Positions 16,501-30,061 of a stretch of 64,000 nucleotides of DNA are shown piece after piece. The notes under the pieces are model-generated. The model saw only the letters and a list, made by a program, of their open reading frames with translations, was not told where the DNA came from and ran no database searches. How positions within the stretch are numbered: position 1 is the first letter of the stretch; each line of letters starts with the position of its first letter. A program made the position numbers and the translations under genes. The DNA comes from Pagrus major (taxonomy: Eukaryota > Chordata > Actinopteri > Spariformes > Sparidae), in assembly GCF_040436345.1 (NCBI RefSeq), contig NC_133218.1:23421070-23485069 (forward strand). Direction: 5' to 3'.

Positions 16501-19500
16501 ACTAGTGTTTGCATTTTCTCCACAGGAAATCACTCTGACTCTCTTCGGTCTGATCAGGAACAGAAAACACTTTCCTGTTGACAGAGCAGCGCCAAATCCA
16601 GGCAGCAGATTTTTATGACGGTGTAATTAACTACTGTAACATAATGGGTTTGTATCAACACAGGGCTACACGTGTTCAGCAGCGAGTGGAACAAAACATC
16701 TGGCTGCACCGTGTGAAACAGTTTGGACACAGTTTACTGCTCAGAGTAAACAGATTACTGTTGGTGGTCAGTGTTGATACCCACTGCAAGATTAATTACT
16801 GTGGAGCGTTTTAAAAGTGGAAATGAGAATATGAAATTGAATATATTTTGTTTGGGAAACAAAAAATGGCACAAAGTAGCCTAAATAGCTGTAATGACTG
16901 ATTTTGAATAAATCAAGTCTCTTATTACTGTTTAGCCTTTTATATACAAGCACAGTGACTTTTGATATGTTAAATAGTTTGACATATTTGGAAATATTGT
17001 GATTTTTGCTTTCTTGTTGAGAGTTAGATGAGAGGATCGATACCACTCTCATGTCTGTACAGTAAATATGAAGCTGCTGCCAGCAGCAAGTTAGCTTAGC
17101 TTAGCATACAGACTGGAAACAGTTAGTCTTGCTCTGTCCCAAGGTAACAAAATCCACCTATTAACACTTCTGAAGCTCATTTAGTAACACATTATATCTC
17201 ACTTGATTAGTCTGTACAAATGAATAAAAAGTTGTGGTTTTGGAGGAGGCTATGTCATTAACATGCTATATGTCACTTTTTTCAATCTGTACAAAAATCA
17301 GTCAGGCAGAGACTCAAAGAAATTCTTTGTACAGATTGTTGTTTTTACACTTATGTTTTTGTATGGATTAAACAAACAATACATTACATGTTAATTAGTG
17401 ACATTGACAAGTACTAGTATGTGGATTTTGGCATGTGGTACAGACATGAGAGGGGTATCGACCTTCTCATCAAACTCTCAATAAAAAGCAGGAATTATAA
17501 TATTTCCCAATATTTCAAACTATTTAACATATCATCATTTAAACTGACAAGTACAAGCAGAGAACCACATGAAAACAACTGTGGCATGCATGGCCAAAAT
17601 AGTGAAGTTTCAATCCTTCATCATGAATGGGAATAACTGATGTTTTTCCTGATTTTATTTTGTTATTTTTAGAATAAAAAAATGCGTGATAACCGTGTAC
17701 AGATCAGATACCAACCTCAACTTCTTTTTCAGTGAGTGGTGGTGCACTGGAATGAAATCAAAGAGGAACTGTTAGTATGGTAAGTAATGTCAATGAAGTA
17801 TTTGTACACAGTAAAATTAAGATGCAAGGAGGGTTATTTTTGAGTGATTAAGGAAAAATAAAGAAAAAAAGGTAACAGTTAACTTAAGCAGCAGTTAGTT
17901 TGATACACACCAGCCTGGCAGACCTCGGTGGAGTTTGAGTTTTCTCAGCATCACATCTGAAATGTTTGGCATGGCGTCAGACTTCTCCTTCGCCTCCTCA
18001 CGACTGGCTGAGTTTGTAGAGGGTAGAGGGCCTGCAGACAGATCGCTGCATAAATCATGCATGCAGAAACACCTTTTTCCAGAGAAGTTTTAATACATGT
18101 TTCAAGTAATTCAAAACAAGTTTTAAGTCAAGACTCAAGTGCTTCTGTGTGTAAAACAAGACGCCTTTAAAGGGACTATGTAACTTTTCCTAAACTACAG
18201 AACTACAGAATAATAATAATAATAAATATTGAAATGGTAGCACAAGATAAGAAGAGTCACTAAGTCAGTGAACTCATTCAGTAAGTTCAGTAAGTTACTG
18301 TACATAGTAAAAATAACCTAGTTTGCTAATGTTAGCCATCTTAAGCTACCAGTCATACCAGACCAAGCTCAGCTTTAGCATCAAATGCACTGAAGTCCAA
18401 GTCCAAGTCCAAGTCCTGATTTTTGTGACCTAAGTTTGACTCCAAGTCCAAGTCTAAAGTCTCCAGCTCTCTCTCTCTTTCCAAAACAAAACACAAAACA
18501 CAAAAATAATTTCCTCATTTCATCTCCCACAGGTGGTCTTCTCAATCATGCCACCTGCTGCTGGAACATGAAAACAACATTTATTTCTCTGTGATGAGAT
18601 TGCCAGCAAACGGATGACACAGAGGAAAATAACAAAAGCAAATCATCATCATAATTTTCTGACTGGAACAGATTTTCCCTGAGATTCAGGAAGTGCACAC
18701 ACCCTTGGCGACAGTGCTGACTGCACCTCTGAGAGCACTCTGTCTTACATGGACAAGAGGGCAAACAAGGACTGTTACCTTTTTCCTGTTCAGCAGCTTC
18801 ACTCAAGTCTGGCAACTTGGATCCCAATATGCTTTGGTTACGCATCAGCTTGTGCTCCTGTGTAAACAAACGCACACACGTAAGAACAAAACATTTTACA
18901 AAAAGAGTAAACTGCTAATGACAGTGACATGTAATCTTCTGAACCAATTATTTACCTCTTTGAGTTTAGACAGTTTATTTAGACTCCCTGGCTGAGCAGG
19001 GAGGTCTTTGTACCCTGAAGACTTGAAGACAGAATCCCTGGGCTTGTCTGAGAGGGTTTCCTCTGGTGTAGGAGGGAAATTTGGGGCTCCATTTCTAGAA
19101 TTAAGGCCGCCTACAGCATCCCAGGAAACAGCCCTCATTAGTGGAGGGAAGGCCCCAATCGTCTTGATCTCTGCTGTACAGGGGGCCTGTTGGGTAGGGG
19201 GTCGGGGGACGGGCTTGGCCACCCCTGTAGCTGGGGCCTGGTTGGGGTTTCGGCCTGGACTGGCTCCCTCGTCCCCTTTAGTGACTGCTGGAGGACTCTT
19301 GGGTAGAGCAGGGTCACAGTTCTCCTTCTGAACAGCAAAACGTGGTGTTAGAGTCCCAGAGGACACTTTCCTCTTCTCTGTGGGCTTCCAATCCATCAAC
19401 AGCCTGTTGCCCTGAAGTTAGCAAGATATGAACTATCATTAATGCCTTTACCATCCCTGTTGTGTTAATAAACCTGCAGTGTTTGAGGTCCAGCTCTGTA

Positions 19501-22500
19501 TTTGTATTGATAAAGAATGTAGTAAACTCCTGCACACTGTCAAAACAAAAGGCTCTGTGTGGCTGCACTTAGGCATACCAGTGTTTTGAGCTAAATGCTA
19601 ACAGTAGCATGGCAACATGCTGTACAGCATACAGCTGAGGATGATGGGAATGTCATGAGTGTGTCAGGCATGTTGTTGTATACCAAAGTACTGGACAAAT
19701 TAAATCAACAAAGATCATCAGTCATTCCAATTAATGTTAAAGGGAATGTGAACCAAATTTCTTGGAAATTCATCCAATAGTTGTCGACATAGTATTTTAC
19801 TGAAAACCACAAATGTCAGCCTCATGGTGGCACTAGAGGAAAAGTTAGTAGGACTGAATCTCTGGGGACCATGACTATCTCTACGAAAGTTTTTGCAGCT
19901 CCACCCTGAAGACTTTTCTCAGGACAAGTGATAAGTTGCTGAGTTTATACACAAGTAAAGAAGAGGTCAATTAACATTTTTGCAGCTTGTGGCTCAAGTA
20001 TCAAGACGTTTAATTCCCGACAAGGGAAACCCTCCCTCCCCCTCAAAACGTAGGGTTGACAGAGTTCAGGGGTTGACTATGTTTTAAGCTCGATTTCTCT
20101 GTCATACAAACCTCTCTATCAGGTGTACATGAGATAATATTAAAGGGCTGCTGCAACTTAATCCTTCGGTGCAACTCTAACCATCAAAGTTACGTCCACT
20201 GAAAGTGCTTGTTTTTTTTGCCACTTTCAAGCTGAGGTTGTTTTTGTTGTGTTGAGGTTGTGTCTGACAACATTTCGGAAACGATCCCTACAGAGATAGA
20301 GCTTTTCGTTCAATAATAAGATCAGTTTTGTTGTCAAAAACACAAGTCTCATTCAAGGAGAAGTCTCGTTCTGAAACCACACGAGATGTGAGTTGTTGAA
20401 AGAGATGCAGTGAGTGAATCTGTTAATCTGACCTCCTGATCCTGAGTCTTTAAGTCATCTCGCACTGAAGGAACCTCCAGAAGCTACAAGAGAGGACAAC
20501 ACAGCAGATTTTATTTTGTTAATAAGTATTACTTAGACCAATAAGTATTGAGTGTTTGATTAGATTAAAATGAGGCAGGGTTGATTCTTAAATGGTTAGG
20601 GCAAGGGGAGGTTTCTGTTCATGGAGACAAAAACTGCTTTATAAGCAAATTAGAGCAGAAAAAACACAATAAAAGGGAAATAAAATGAACACGGCCAGTT
20701 TTGAATGGGGGGAAATGAGTATATATATCTGCATTACACCTAAGCCCATCGATGGATGTTGTTTTTAATAACAATTACAGTCATTTCTTTACCTGCCCAA
20801 CCAACTGAGAACTGACATGGGTCGCCTCTGAGGGTCCTACAGTGAAAAGCAAAAAGACAACCAACAAAATCAAAATTCTCACAAACCAAAAAATAATAGG
20901 AAAATAGAAAATAAGGCAGAAAAGTTCTAATTAGAAAGTAAAAAGCTGTTTCTTAATGTGTCCCCAGTCAAACAATGAAGTGCGTTACCAGTTTGAGGAG
21001 CCACAGTCAGTGAGCTGCTTCTAGATGAACATGGTGAGGATGACGGAGTTGGAGTTGGAGAAAGACCTGCGGCAAAAAAAACATTGTGAATTCAACCAAA
21101 TTGACTTAAAACCTAATTGAGTCCAGTGTGACTTCAATCGCCTTTTTAAGTAACAAGCTGAATCCAATTACAAGTATTTGAGTCTACCAGAGCACGCTCA
21201 GAAACTTCTTATCAACTCATTCTTAGTTTAATTACACGCTACAGTTTGTACCGTGTTTGTGTCTGTGTATGTGTGTTTGTTCACTACCTGTGGGTGAGTC
21301 ACCGAGGCTGCCGGTGGAGCGACGGCCGCGGCGCGTCAGGAAGCGGTCGCTGACCTTCTTGGCCTGTTCGAGCAGCTCCAGGTTCTTCTGTCGATCCTCC
21401 TCAGAGAGCTGCAGCTCAGGCAGCTGGTCTTTCACCAGGTCGATCACATTACCTGTGCTGTCTGCGAAAGACAACGCATGCATAAACAGGGACGTTACTG
21501 ACATGGTAATCAGGAAGTGTTTTTGTATTATATATTGTAAATTATTAAGAAATCATCAGGTTATAAGGCCCTGAAAAAATACAGTGTATTTAGGAGATCT
21601 TTCGGAAATGTTTAAGCGCAAGAAGGTAAAAAAGTCTTCAGACTGGAGTCACTTGAAGAGATTTAGGAGGGCTTCCTCTGTGTTAAATCTCATCCCAATG
21701 AATAATTCACAGATGGATGTCATCCAATAAATCAGCTGATGAGGGTTGGCCAGGTCAAATATATTTTTATCCTCCCTTCTCCGCAGAAACGGGCTACAAG
21801 CTAAACAAGAGTAATCAAACCAGCAGAAGCATTCAAGGCATGTGGGAGGACAGATTCATCTCTCAGGACACCGATGACCAAACTTAGTCGAAATGTTGTG
21901 AAGCTTCTTGTGTAACTACGCAGCACGAGAGCGATTATTTTCTTTTTATTCATCCTTTCTGGAAAGATAGATGTTTCAATGAAATTAATCAAAGCTGTTT
22001 GGTGAAGTAGGCACTTCAAAAGAAAGTATCCACTCAGAAACAGCTTAAAACAACTGTTCAATTATAGAAAAACACTCCAGAGGAAAATCTAGGACTCCAA
22101 GTTGGTGCTGGACGAAAGTAAATGTTGCTCATGATAACATCAAATAGTTCTCATAGTGTTGTGGTTATCTTTAGATAATTACAGCTGCAGTGTGCGTGTG
22201 TGTGCGCAGGGTTTACCCACCGACTGTTGTGATGGGTCCTCCTGATGAGTTTCTGGCCAGGCGAGCTCGGGGACTGTGTGGCCTGAGAGAGGAAACAGTA
22301 ATGATTCAGACACACTGTCCTTGTTCACAACCAAAAAAAGAAGAAAACTATTTCAGTGTTTGAGATGGTGGACGATTACCTGGCCTGCTCGAGGGGTCGT
22401 CCATCTTGTTGGACAATATTGGCCTGCTGGGGGTAGACGATGGTGGGGGCAGTCATGATGACAGCTCGACTTTCACTTGGTGTAGACTGAGAAAAAAACA

Positions 22501-25500
22501 CGAGAAAATAAAAGAGTCAAAGTTACAGCAAGACTGCAACAAACTAGCATAGCTGTAAAATATATGCTTTCTTTCATTTAACTGATATGGATGCACAGAA
22601 GGAATCGAACTGGAAAACATTTACTGAATATTAAGTCTGTAAACACAGCTGGAATGACTCATTATTAGGCTCTGGATTAAAATTGAATAATGGGCGCCCA
22701 TGGACCTCCTGCTTTATCTGACTCTCTGTGAATATTGTACGTATTGTGTTTTCATAGCACTGTTTCTCTGCTGCATGGGCAGCTGTTTTCAGTGAAAAAG
22801 CTCTACAAACCCACTGTACACTATCTGCTCAGCACCAATCAGCAGACAGACACAGTTAGTGATGGAGCATTTAGCAGCTAAAGAGCCAGATATTTCCATT
22901 AGGAGTTGGTAGAGACCAAAATCAGAGCTAAAAGGGAGTTGATATTGGATTTACATTTGCCAGGTGGCCAAAGACCTGATTCTTAATACATGATAATTTT
23001 GCTCCTTTCCTACTGGATGTGAGGAAAAGCACCTGTTTCATGACATTAACACTAGATCAAGTAAAAGACGATATGTCAGAAAATAGCAATTGCAGGTTTT
23101 AGTATTCATCAGGTAAAGAACAAATGACACGTTACACATGACAATTTCATTATATTTTGTGTGCTGGAAACCAACCAGTACTCCTGCTGCTGGAACAAAA
23201 CCCAACAGCAGGTTTGGTGTGTCCGTTCCTGGTATTTTGCTGAAACTCAACTTTATTCAGGAAATTAATCATGTAAGCACAATATCAACTGACAGGATAA
23301 AGGTATCAAAACTAGATTTTGACAAAAAGCTCCTTAATAAAACGGCCAATTCATACGTTAGAAACCCAGTTTATATTTGAGACAGTGGTGCATGTTCCCT
23401 AACAAAGTAGCATTATAACCGATGACCACAGTCAGTGAAGCTGGCTGCTATCGGGCCACTAAAGGTAATAGGCTTTGGGGGGCAGTCACCCTGACCAATA
23501 GTAGCTCAAAGCTGGGTCTCTTGGCAGTCTTTGCGCCTAGGTGTGAAGGCTGGGGAATTCTGGGGAACTGAGTTCAGTTCAGAGTCCATTTTGAAATCCA
23601 CTATGGACAACTTCATCTGTGGGTCCCAATAATAGTCTCAACAGGTTAACTGCAGCTGTGAGGAAAATGCTGAGGACGTTTTCAGCAGCAACTTTGTGCC
23701 CTACAACGTCAAGTCGTTTAGGATCAGTCATTTGTGAGAACTAGAGGCACAAAAGAGTGAATTTAAATATCCCCAAGAGAAAATGAGCAAGAGCAAATCA
23801 ATAATCAGGTTTAGACAAATGTCCCAATAATTTTGTTTTGCATAAAGTTTGAGGATCACAAACCATAGATTAAAAAAAAAAAAAAAAAGGTCAGCATCGC
23901 AGCATCAGGGGCTGACACATCTCATTCTTCTAGTCTCATGTCTAGGTCAAGCTGAAAAAAACGCTATATTTCAGCACAATAGCGTCCTTCATTCGTCTTC
24001 TTTAAGACCTCACACCTCCAGTTTGTAAAGCAGGCTCTTTGTCCAGAGCCAAAGAACGCATTATTCAACTATTTCCGCAGGCTAAATTGTACTCTTAGTG
24101 ACGAGTAAACTGAACTTAAGGTATCCAAAAATTCCTGTTTCATAAAATCCTAAAACCGACCATCAAAGGCAAGAATGCACATAAAACAGACTGAAGTCAA
24201 ACGCTAATTCCCTGAGAGCTCTTCTCAGAGTTTATCTTTGCATTAGACTCCTTTTAAAAAGTTTCCCTCTGATAGTGATGCTGGAGAAAGGCCACGTCAG
24301 TGCTGTAATAAAGGTGGATATTTTTATAGTGTTGGCATATGCTCTGATGATTAGATTACAGCTTCATTACATTCTGCAGAGAAGTCTTATCTAGTCTGTG
24401 ACTTAATGAGAGCCTGCAGCGGAAGATGATGTTCTCTGAGGTTTAACACTTTACTGTCTGCAGGATGTTTGGTTTATATTCTTCATATTGTTTTGATATG
24501 CTGAAACTGATATCTCTAAACTTGAGGATGCTCATGATTTAAAGGGTCAGTTCACACAAATGATAAAAAGATTTAATTTCCATTTACTCCTACTGGTATC
24601 AAGCAAATAGTTTTGGTTTTGAGATATCAATCTCTTAAATGCTGCTGCCAGCACAATAGGAATGGATAGATTTCGTGAGATAGGTGCTAAAAGCATCTAA
24701 AAATTACTTTTAAGAAATTCAATTTCATTCAAAAGTTTTCCCTGGAACCAATTTCAACAGAATATACTGTCTCAAATAATTTGGCGGTGAGGTTTGTGAG
24801 TTATAAAGTAATAACTGGGATAGTGTTTTCTCAAAAGACACATTTGTATTGAGTTTTTTGAAATGCAATTTTTCAGAGCACAAACAAAATTGCATTCAGC
24901 TCCATTATAGTGTGATGACAACTAGAGTTGCAGACGTGGATACCTCAACAAAAAAACCAACATAAACTTGCAGATAGTTTAGAGTCCCATAATGTCGAAA
25001 GTGAGATTTCCTGTCTTTTTTGATCATAAAGCAGGTCTTGGTGCTGTATACAGTAAATACTGTGAAAGTATAAAAACACAGCCCATTTTCAGAAACTCCG
25101 CCTTCAAACGAGCCTATTATGAGGTTGTGATGTCACAACTGTACAGTCACCGCCCTCAGCCACACGTATGGTTACAAAAACACCAGCAGAGCTGAATTGG
25201 AAATAGGGTGGGCGGTGCCAGCTCAGGCCTGTGCGAGCTGACCAATCAGAGCAGACTGGGTTTTTCACGAAGGGCCTGAGCACGGTTACTTCTTGTACAT
25301 ACTTCATCACATCGTACCACGGTCTCAGCACAATGAAGAACAACACAGACTTTGTTGTGGCTTATTTTGTGTTGTTTTGGTCATAGACAGCCCTCTCATA
25401 TTCCTGGATTTCTTGATTATGCGAATCAGCGTTGCACACCCGTGCTTGTGCTGGTACATGGGCAACCGTACCGTTACAAAGCACACCTCTTCAAATCGTG

Positions 25501-26374
25501 CCAGGACCAAGAAAGTGTAGTTCAGATGTAATTTGGATGAAATGACCCTTTAAATCTGAACAAAGTAGGACTTGCTCCTGCTGGGGCTGCCAAAGCTCTC
25601 AGATCCTATTAGAACCAATCTGGTATTCTCAAAAAAATATCAAAAGAACCAAGCATTAAAGATATTTTGTTTTTAAAACTTGCAGTCAGGTCAGTTTTTA
25701 TTTATTCAGCTCAAAGCCACAAATCACAAATTGTTCTCAAGGGGCTCCAAGTCTCCAACCTGAACTGATATCAGTGAGTTCAACCTCAGCAGTGGCTCTG
25801 CTGTGGATGATTTACTGTGATAGAAACGTAAAATGACCTTCAAAGACTCATAAAACATTCAGGATTCAGTGGAATTACAGATTAACTTGTAAACATTTTG
25901 TAGGAAACCACTAAAATACAAGTACAGATCCAAAAAAAGTAAAATATTTATCAAACCAAATCCCAATATGGTATCTTAAAGTTATCCAAATGCTTCTCCT
26001 GCTGAACTGAAAGCATTTTGAAGGCAAAGAAGACCCCTTTTGTGTGGGAGCAGACTTTAGCAGCAACACTGGTGAACTTCCTCACCAGAGTCAAATCGAT
26101 TATCCAGCGTCGGTTTTTACAGCCTCACATGCTTTAGCAAAGAGTGTGCACTCACTGTACTGGGAGAGCTGGAGGAACTGTCCAGATCCTCGGGGGAGTC
26201 CTCCTCTTCCTCGGGCAACGTTGGCATGGCGGGGGGCAGCGAGGGGCGCGAGCGGGTGTGTGGGAAAATAAAAAGTCTCTCAGCAGCACAGGGGGCGTCA
26301 CAGGACTCCTCGAAGATATGATCACTGTGTTCAGGAGGAGACCACTGCTGCAAGAGCTCCTCCTTCTCCTGGAG
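10578..26374 (-). CDS. irag1: IRAG1/MRVI1 conserved core, inositol 1,4,5-trisphosphate receptor-associated PKG substrate
   Basis: Exons, upstream first: 26374-26156, 22486-22380, 22282-22221, 21461-21288, 21066-20989, 20836-20793, 20483-20433, 19411-18956, 18857-18779, 18031-17911, 17746-17716, 16075-15935, 15714-15583, 14320-14167, 13815-13766, 13514-13350, about 11700-11585 and 10740-10578. This is about 780 residues. Conserved IRAG1 blocks are clear: [78 protein letters not shown] and [18 protein letters not shown]. The PKG/PKA-type site [13 protein letters not shown] is also present. The protein ends in a hydrophobic tail anchor ([19 protein letters not shown]) and a short lumenal tail. 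Family role: it holds IP3 receptors and cGMP kinase I-beta together at the ER and lowers calcium release when phosphorylated. The Met at 26227 ([16 protein letters not shown]) matches the start region of short human isoforms. The acceptor of the exon near 11700 is uncertain. Confidence 0.93.
10895..11010. repeat. Dispersed GATATATC/GGCCAATAT element
   Basis: A palindrome-rich block (TTCATATCGGACAAAATATACG to CCAATATATCATCCGGCC) of a kind common in fish genomes, in the last irag1 intron. Confidence 0.5.
12459..12607. mobile_element. Short TTAA-flanked MITE
   Basis: It begins TTAAAGCAACAT and ends ACATAATGTTGGTTTAA, which are imperfect inverted ends. Confidence 0.55.
13030..13142. repeat. GTACTTGAGTAAA-type dispersed repeat fragment
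   Basis: CTCAAGTAAAGTAC, GTACTTAAG and GGAGTAAATGTAATTAGTTACT blocks. A longer copy in the other orientation lies at 30062-30730. Confidence 0.55.
13590..13725. repeat. GCATGTTAGCATGCTGAC / GCTGCTAGCATGGC repeat fragment
   Basis: Short copy of the family that is clustered at 36770-37850. Confidence 0.5.
14710..14938. repeat. Dispersed element CCTCCGCCAAGGAGGTTAT ... TGCCATTCTAGTT
   Basis: The opening palindrome CCTCCGCCAAGGAGG, the middle ATTTCTATGAAATTTGG and the end CCAAGTGCCATTCTAGTT are hallmarks of a repeat abundant in fish. Confidence 0.6.
16960..17540. mobile_element. Element with long terminal inverted repeats in an irag1 intron
   Basis: About 95 bp at 16963-17059 returns inverted at 17440-17538 (shared GACATGAGAG, GGTATCGA and ATATTTCCAAATAT-type blocks). 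The interior carries TTAGCTTAGCTTAGCATACAG. Confidence 0.65.
18390..18445. repeat. AAGTCC hexamer minisatellite
   Basis: Repeated AAGTCC units, in two runs separated by a short spacer. Confidence 0.65.
19560..19915. repeat. Dispersed repeat, opposite-strand copy of the 36770-37850 family
   Basis: Contains CCTCATGGTGGCACTAGAGG, GGAAATTCATCCAATAGTTG and GAATCTCTGGGGACCATGA, the inverse of blocks seen near 36830-36900. Confidence 0.55.
24540..25553. mobile_element. Possible TTAA-bounded composite element of about 1 kb
   Basis: It begins TTAAAGGGTCAGTT and ends AATGACCCTTTAA, so the ends are inverted (AAAGGGTCA). The interior near 25080-25290 shares AGCTGACCAATCAGAG with the 7845 and 40385 elements, suggesting nesting. 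Confidence 0.45.
25690..25760. repeat. Fragment of a common fish repeat (AAAGCCACAAATCACAAATT ... CTCAAGGGGCT)
   Basis: Short degenerate match by recognition only. Confidence 0.4.
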
Positions 26375-28267
26375 CTACAAGATCACGAAGACACAAATAC
26401 ATGTACGTTATGCAATTAGATTAGTAAATAATGAGGGAAACTCTTTTTTATTGAACCACCATATTAGCTGCTGATCTTGTTTTCTGAGAAAATGATTTGC
26501 TCATGAATGGAGATATTATGAAGGAAGTCTTTCTCTGGCTAACCACAGCTAAAAAAAGATGGCAGTGGAACTCATTAAACCATCACACCATAAGCAAATC
26601 CAAGGATATCATCACTCTCCACGTCCTTGGCAGAGCCGTATTTAAGCAGAATTTCCCCGCAGGCTGTTACATCAGAAACAAAAACTATTGAAACTGAATT
26701 TTCCGATGAGTCAGTTATATGGCTTTAGAAATCTGTCAAGAGGAAGAGTCATTTCCAGTATGAATACAAGGTAAACATCGATGGAAACATGAAACATTTG
26801 ATCAGCTACGTCATCAATAAGGTGCAGTCGGCGACACTTCACTTTGAGGTAAAAGAAATAAAACTTGTACACCTGTGGACTGACAGGTGCGTAGGAGAAG
26901 ACCAAGACCAAGATCCTACCCTCTCACTGAAGTTACACAGTGCAGAAACAAGTGATAGAGACGCCATTCACCCAATTACAAGACACTGTACCATCAACAT
27001 GATTTGAAGCTGTTATTTTAAGGTAAAAAAGTTACATGCTGCTTTAAACATCACAAAACATTTTCACCCAAATGACCTTTACAACATACAGGTTCACTGT
27101 GTGTATTCTACAACATGTGGGATGCTGTTTTCTCTTGTCTTAAGAGCTGAAGTTGGCAGCAACTTTACTTCTGGCTTTCACAAACTGGACTGGACACAGG
27201 CGTTCTTGTGTTGAACATTTCTGAAGTCAAAGTGAGGGTGATGCTGAGAAAGGAAGGGTTTTTTTTTGAGGGACTGCTGCTGCTAAAACACCTCGACTCA
27301 AACACCTTGGTCATCTCGATCTGCCACGCAATCACAGCAACACAGGCAACAATCAGACGTCCTGCTGTTTCACCAATCTACAGGTGGCGCTAACACACCA
27401 AGAAACATCGTCAACAATTTGTTTTGCGACTGTTTAATGAGGAGCGAAATGCATTCAGCACCTTTGTTAGACCTGAAGGATGCACACTGTGTGTTTTGGT
27501 GAGAAACACTAAATATTAATGTAACTTTTGTTTGTTTACAAGAAAGCACCTCAGGGCACCTTTAAGTTTGTGAATATATTTATTTAATCTTTCTTAATCT
27601 TATGAATAGTGACCTGAGACGTAATCAATTTTTCATTTTTTATCAGCAATCAGAATTCTCTGCTTTAAGAAATGAGCAATCGAAAACACAAGTAAATAGC
27701 CTTCGTGACTAAGCCTGTGAAGCCAAAGTTAAACTCTTCCCACACATTGACTTTCGTCGGGCAGTTATCGTTTTGACCAGACACAAACTGACTGGGATGC
27801 ACTGGGTTGTTAAAAAACATTCAGTGTAAGTTGCTCTCACGGAGGCAGAGCTCCTGAGGGACAGTGTAAAACAAACAGAGGGCCTCGTCCATAAATTATG
27901 AGAGGAACAAACACATAAGTGCTCGCTCTGTGGAACAAGCACGGAAGACGACTGAGAGGAGAAATCGTTACTCTACACTAAATGTTTGTTTCATCTCGAG
28001 CTAATCAACGGTGGGAATTGTTACAAGACAGATCAAACTATGAGCGTGTTAAGTTGACGGCAGACAACACGATGCAGCTTTTGGCTTTGAGGAAAAAGAA
28101 AATAACTCGTCCATCACAGCAACAGAGGAAACTACACAAACACGTTCCTCAAATAGAGGCTGGTGATGATCAGGAGCGCTAATTTGAGCCAAAGTCGGGA
28201 GAGTGGACACATTTGTGGAGCATCAGCTGGGTGGATTGTAAACATTTGAGCAATATGAACTCATGAT

Positions 28268-28542
28268 ATGGTCCATATGTAAGAATTTTAGTTCTGTATC
28301 CTGTTGAAGAGGTATCTACTGAAGTTAGCATGCTCACCAGCTTGTCCTGGCCTGTCCTGGTCCAAAGCTCCTGTGCTAGTGGTGTAGGCAGCTACACTTC
28401 CCTGGTGCTCCGAGCTCACAGTCGGGACTACTAGCTCCATTGCTACCTGAGCTAACTAGCGCTAACTCTGGTGAAATACTGCCCCCTAGTTGTTCTAATT
28501 ATGAATTTGACAGGTGGCCAATTCTTACATATTGCACCTTTA
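28268..28542. mobile_element. MITE with ATATGTAAGAATT inverted ends
   Basis: The left end reads CCATATGTAAGAATTTTAG and the right end AATTCTTACATATTGCACCTT followed by TAA. These are inverted copies. Confidence 0.6.
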
Positions 28543-28758
28543 AATAATTATGATATAAATGTCTGTTAATGCTGTTTTATTTTTGTGAGAAAAAATGCTC
28601 TTTAAATAAAAAGCATCCCTACATTTTTTTCATTTTCAGAATTCGAGAGCGGTGGGCAGAGCGACACTTTACAGTCAGTTGGGATCCTCGTACTATTTTG
28701 CTTCTTAAAAGTGCAGCTCAATAGGTGTTTGCTTTTTTGCCCAGACCCCGCCGTTAAG

Positions 28759-29060
28759 TTTCAGTTTTTTAAAATGTCTTAAAACAACTAGACTTTGTTG
28801 TGTACTTGCATTATCCTAGATGTTTCCAACAATGTTTAAACTCTGTGGTAATGGGGTGTTTCATTTGGTGGCCTGTCACTATAACTTCAGAGAAAACATC
28901 TAATGAAACATCAGAGAGTGAGAAAGCTAGCCGGCGACAAGACTAAGCATAACATGAATAAAACTTGAATACATGACCTGATCCATGAACTTTTCTGCCT
29001 GACTTAAACCTGTTTTTTTAACAACACCCATGATCCCACGTCTCAGGATCCTGGGAGTTT
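28759..29060. repeat. Dispersed nonautonomous element, copy B
   Basis: Same orientation and block order as the copy at 7443-7790. Confidence 0.6.
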
Positions 29061-30061
29061 GTCTTCATTGTTTTGATTGATGGCCCCTGAGAGCCAGAAA
29101 TGATATACTGTGTGTTTAAAAAACACTTTTATTATTCAATTAGAAAACTGACTAACTGTTTCAGCTCTAAGTCGTTTCAGCTGATGTTTACCTGCAGCTG
29201 TTAACTGGCTGCACTAAACCAAAGAGAAACAGGACCTAATGTATTTAAATATTTTCTGAAGCATTGTTTGAACTTACAGCTCTTCCTATTTTAGTAGCAA
29301 ATTCATGCAAATGTAAACACAGAGCAGATTTAACCCTCTGAAGGACAAACTGTCAGGGGGTTAGCACTGGATGCTAATGTAGTCTCCATTTGTTTGGTCT
29401 CACCAAAAATAGACAGCTTTTCATATGCATGATGACCGGCGCAGGTGCCTGTCGTCACTGATGAATGAGGCGTGTAGGCGGGTGAAAGGTGTGATGAATT
29501 ATTGGTTATTTCAGAGGTATGGCATGCACTTTTACGCAGGACAAATCCTCGGTGAATTCAGGGCCAGAATATGCAGTGTGCTGTTCAATGTCATCACAAA
29601 CATGACAAGCTTCTGGGAACATATAGGGACAGAGAGGTTGTGAGTCACTGGGGAGGAAATGGGTTGTTTAACTGACTCCCAGTGAGCTGCGAGGATATTT
29701 CCTGACTACAAGTTGACTGTCATACAGGAGAAAATTCACTGCTCTTTCTCAGCAGAGGTTTAACCGCACTGCTGTTGAGCTGTGTTATCATTTAAGAGAT
29801 ACTGAACGCGTGTCTTTTAAGCTGAATCACTGTACTATCTGATCCCGTATGAACTGTCTTGTCAGTCTGCTTCTCCTCTTCTTATTTATGTATTCAGAGC
29901 TGCAGAGATCAGCTTTGAGGTGCAAATATAAATATGAGAGTGAGTCAGTGGATGTTTCTAACATGATCGTGATTAATTGCGCTTGGAGTTCAGGGAGGCT
30001 TTGGTAACAAACACCTGCATTTTTACGTGACAGACTAAACATTAATCTCAGTTTCTTTCTA

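Noticed and set aside
23400-23760. Possible exon in a GC-richer patch
   Set aside because: Stops occur in all frames within short distance, and no acceptor or donor pair fits the irag1 phase.
26044-26419. Plus-strand frames of 75 and 91 codons
   Set aside because: Antisense of the irag1 exon 26374-26156, which has a conserved start region and good splice sites.
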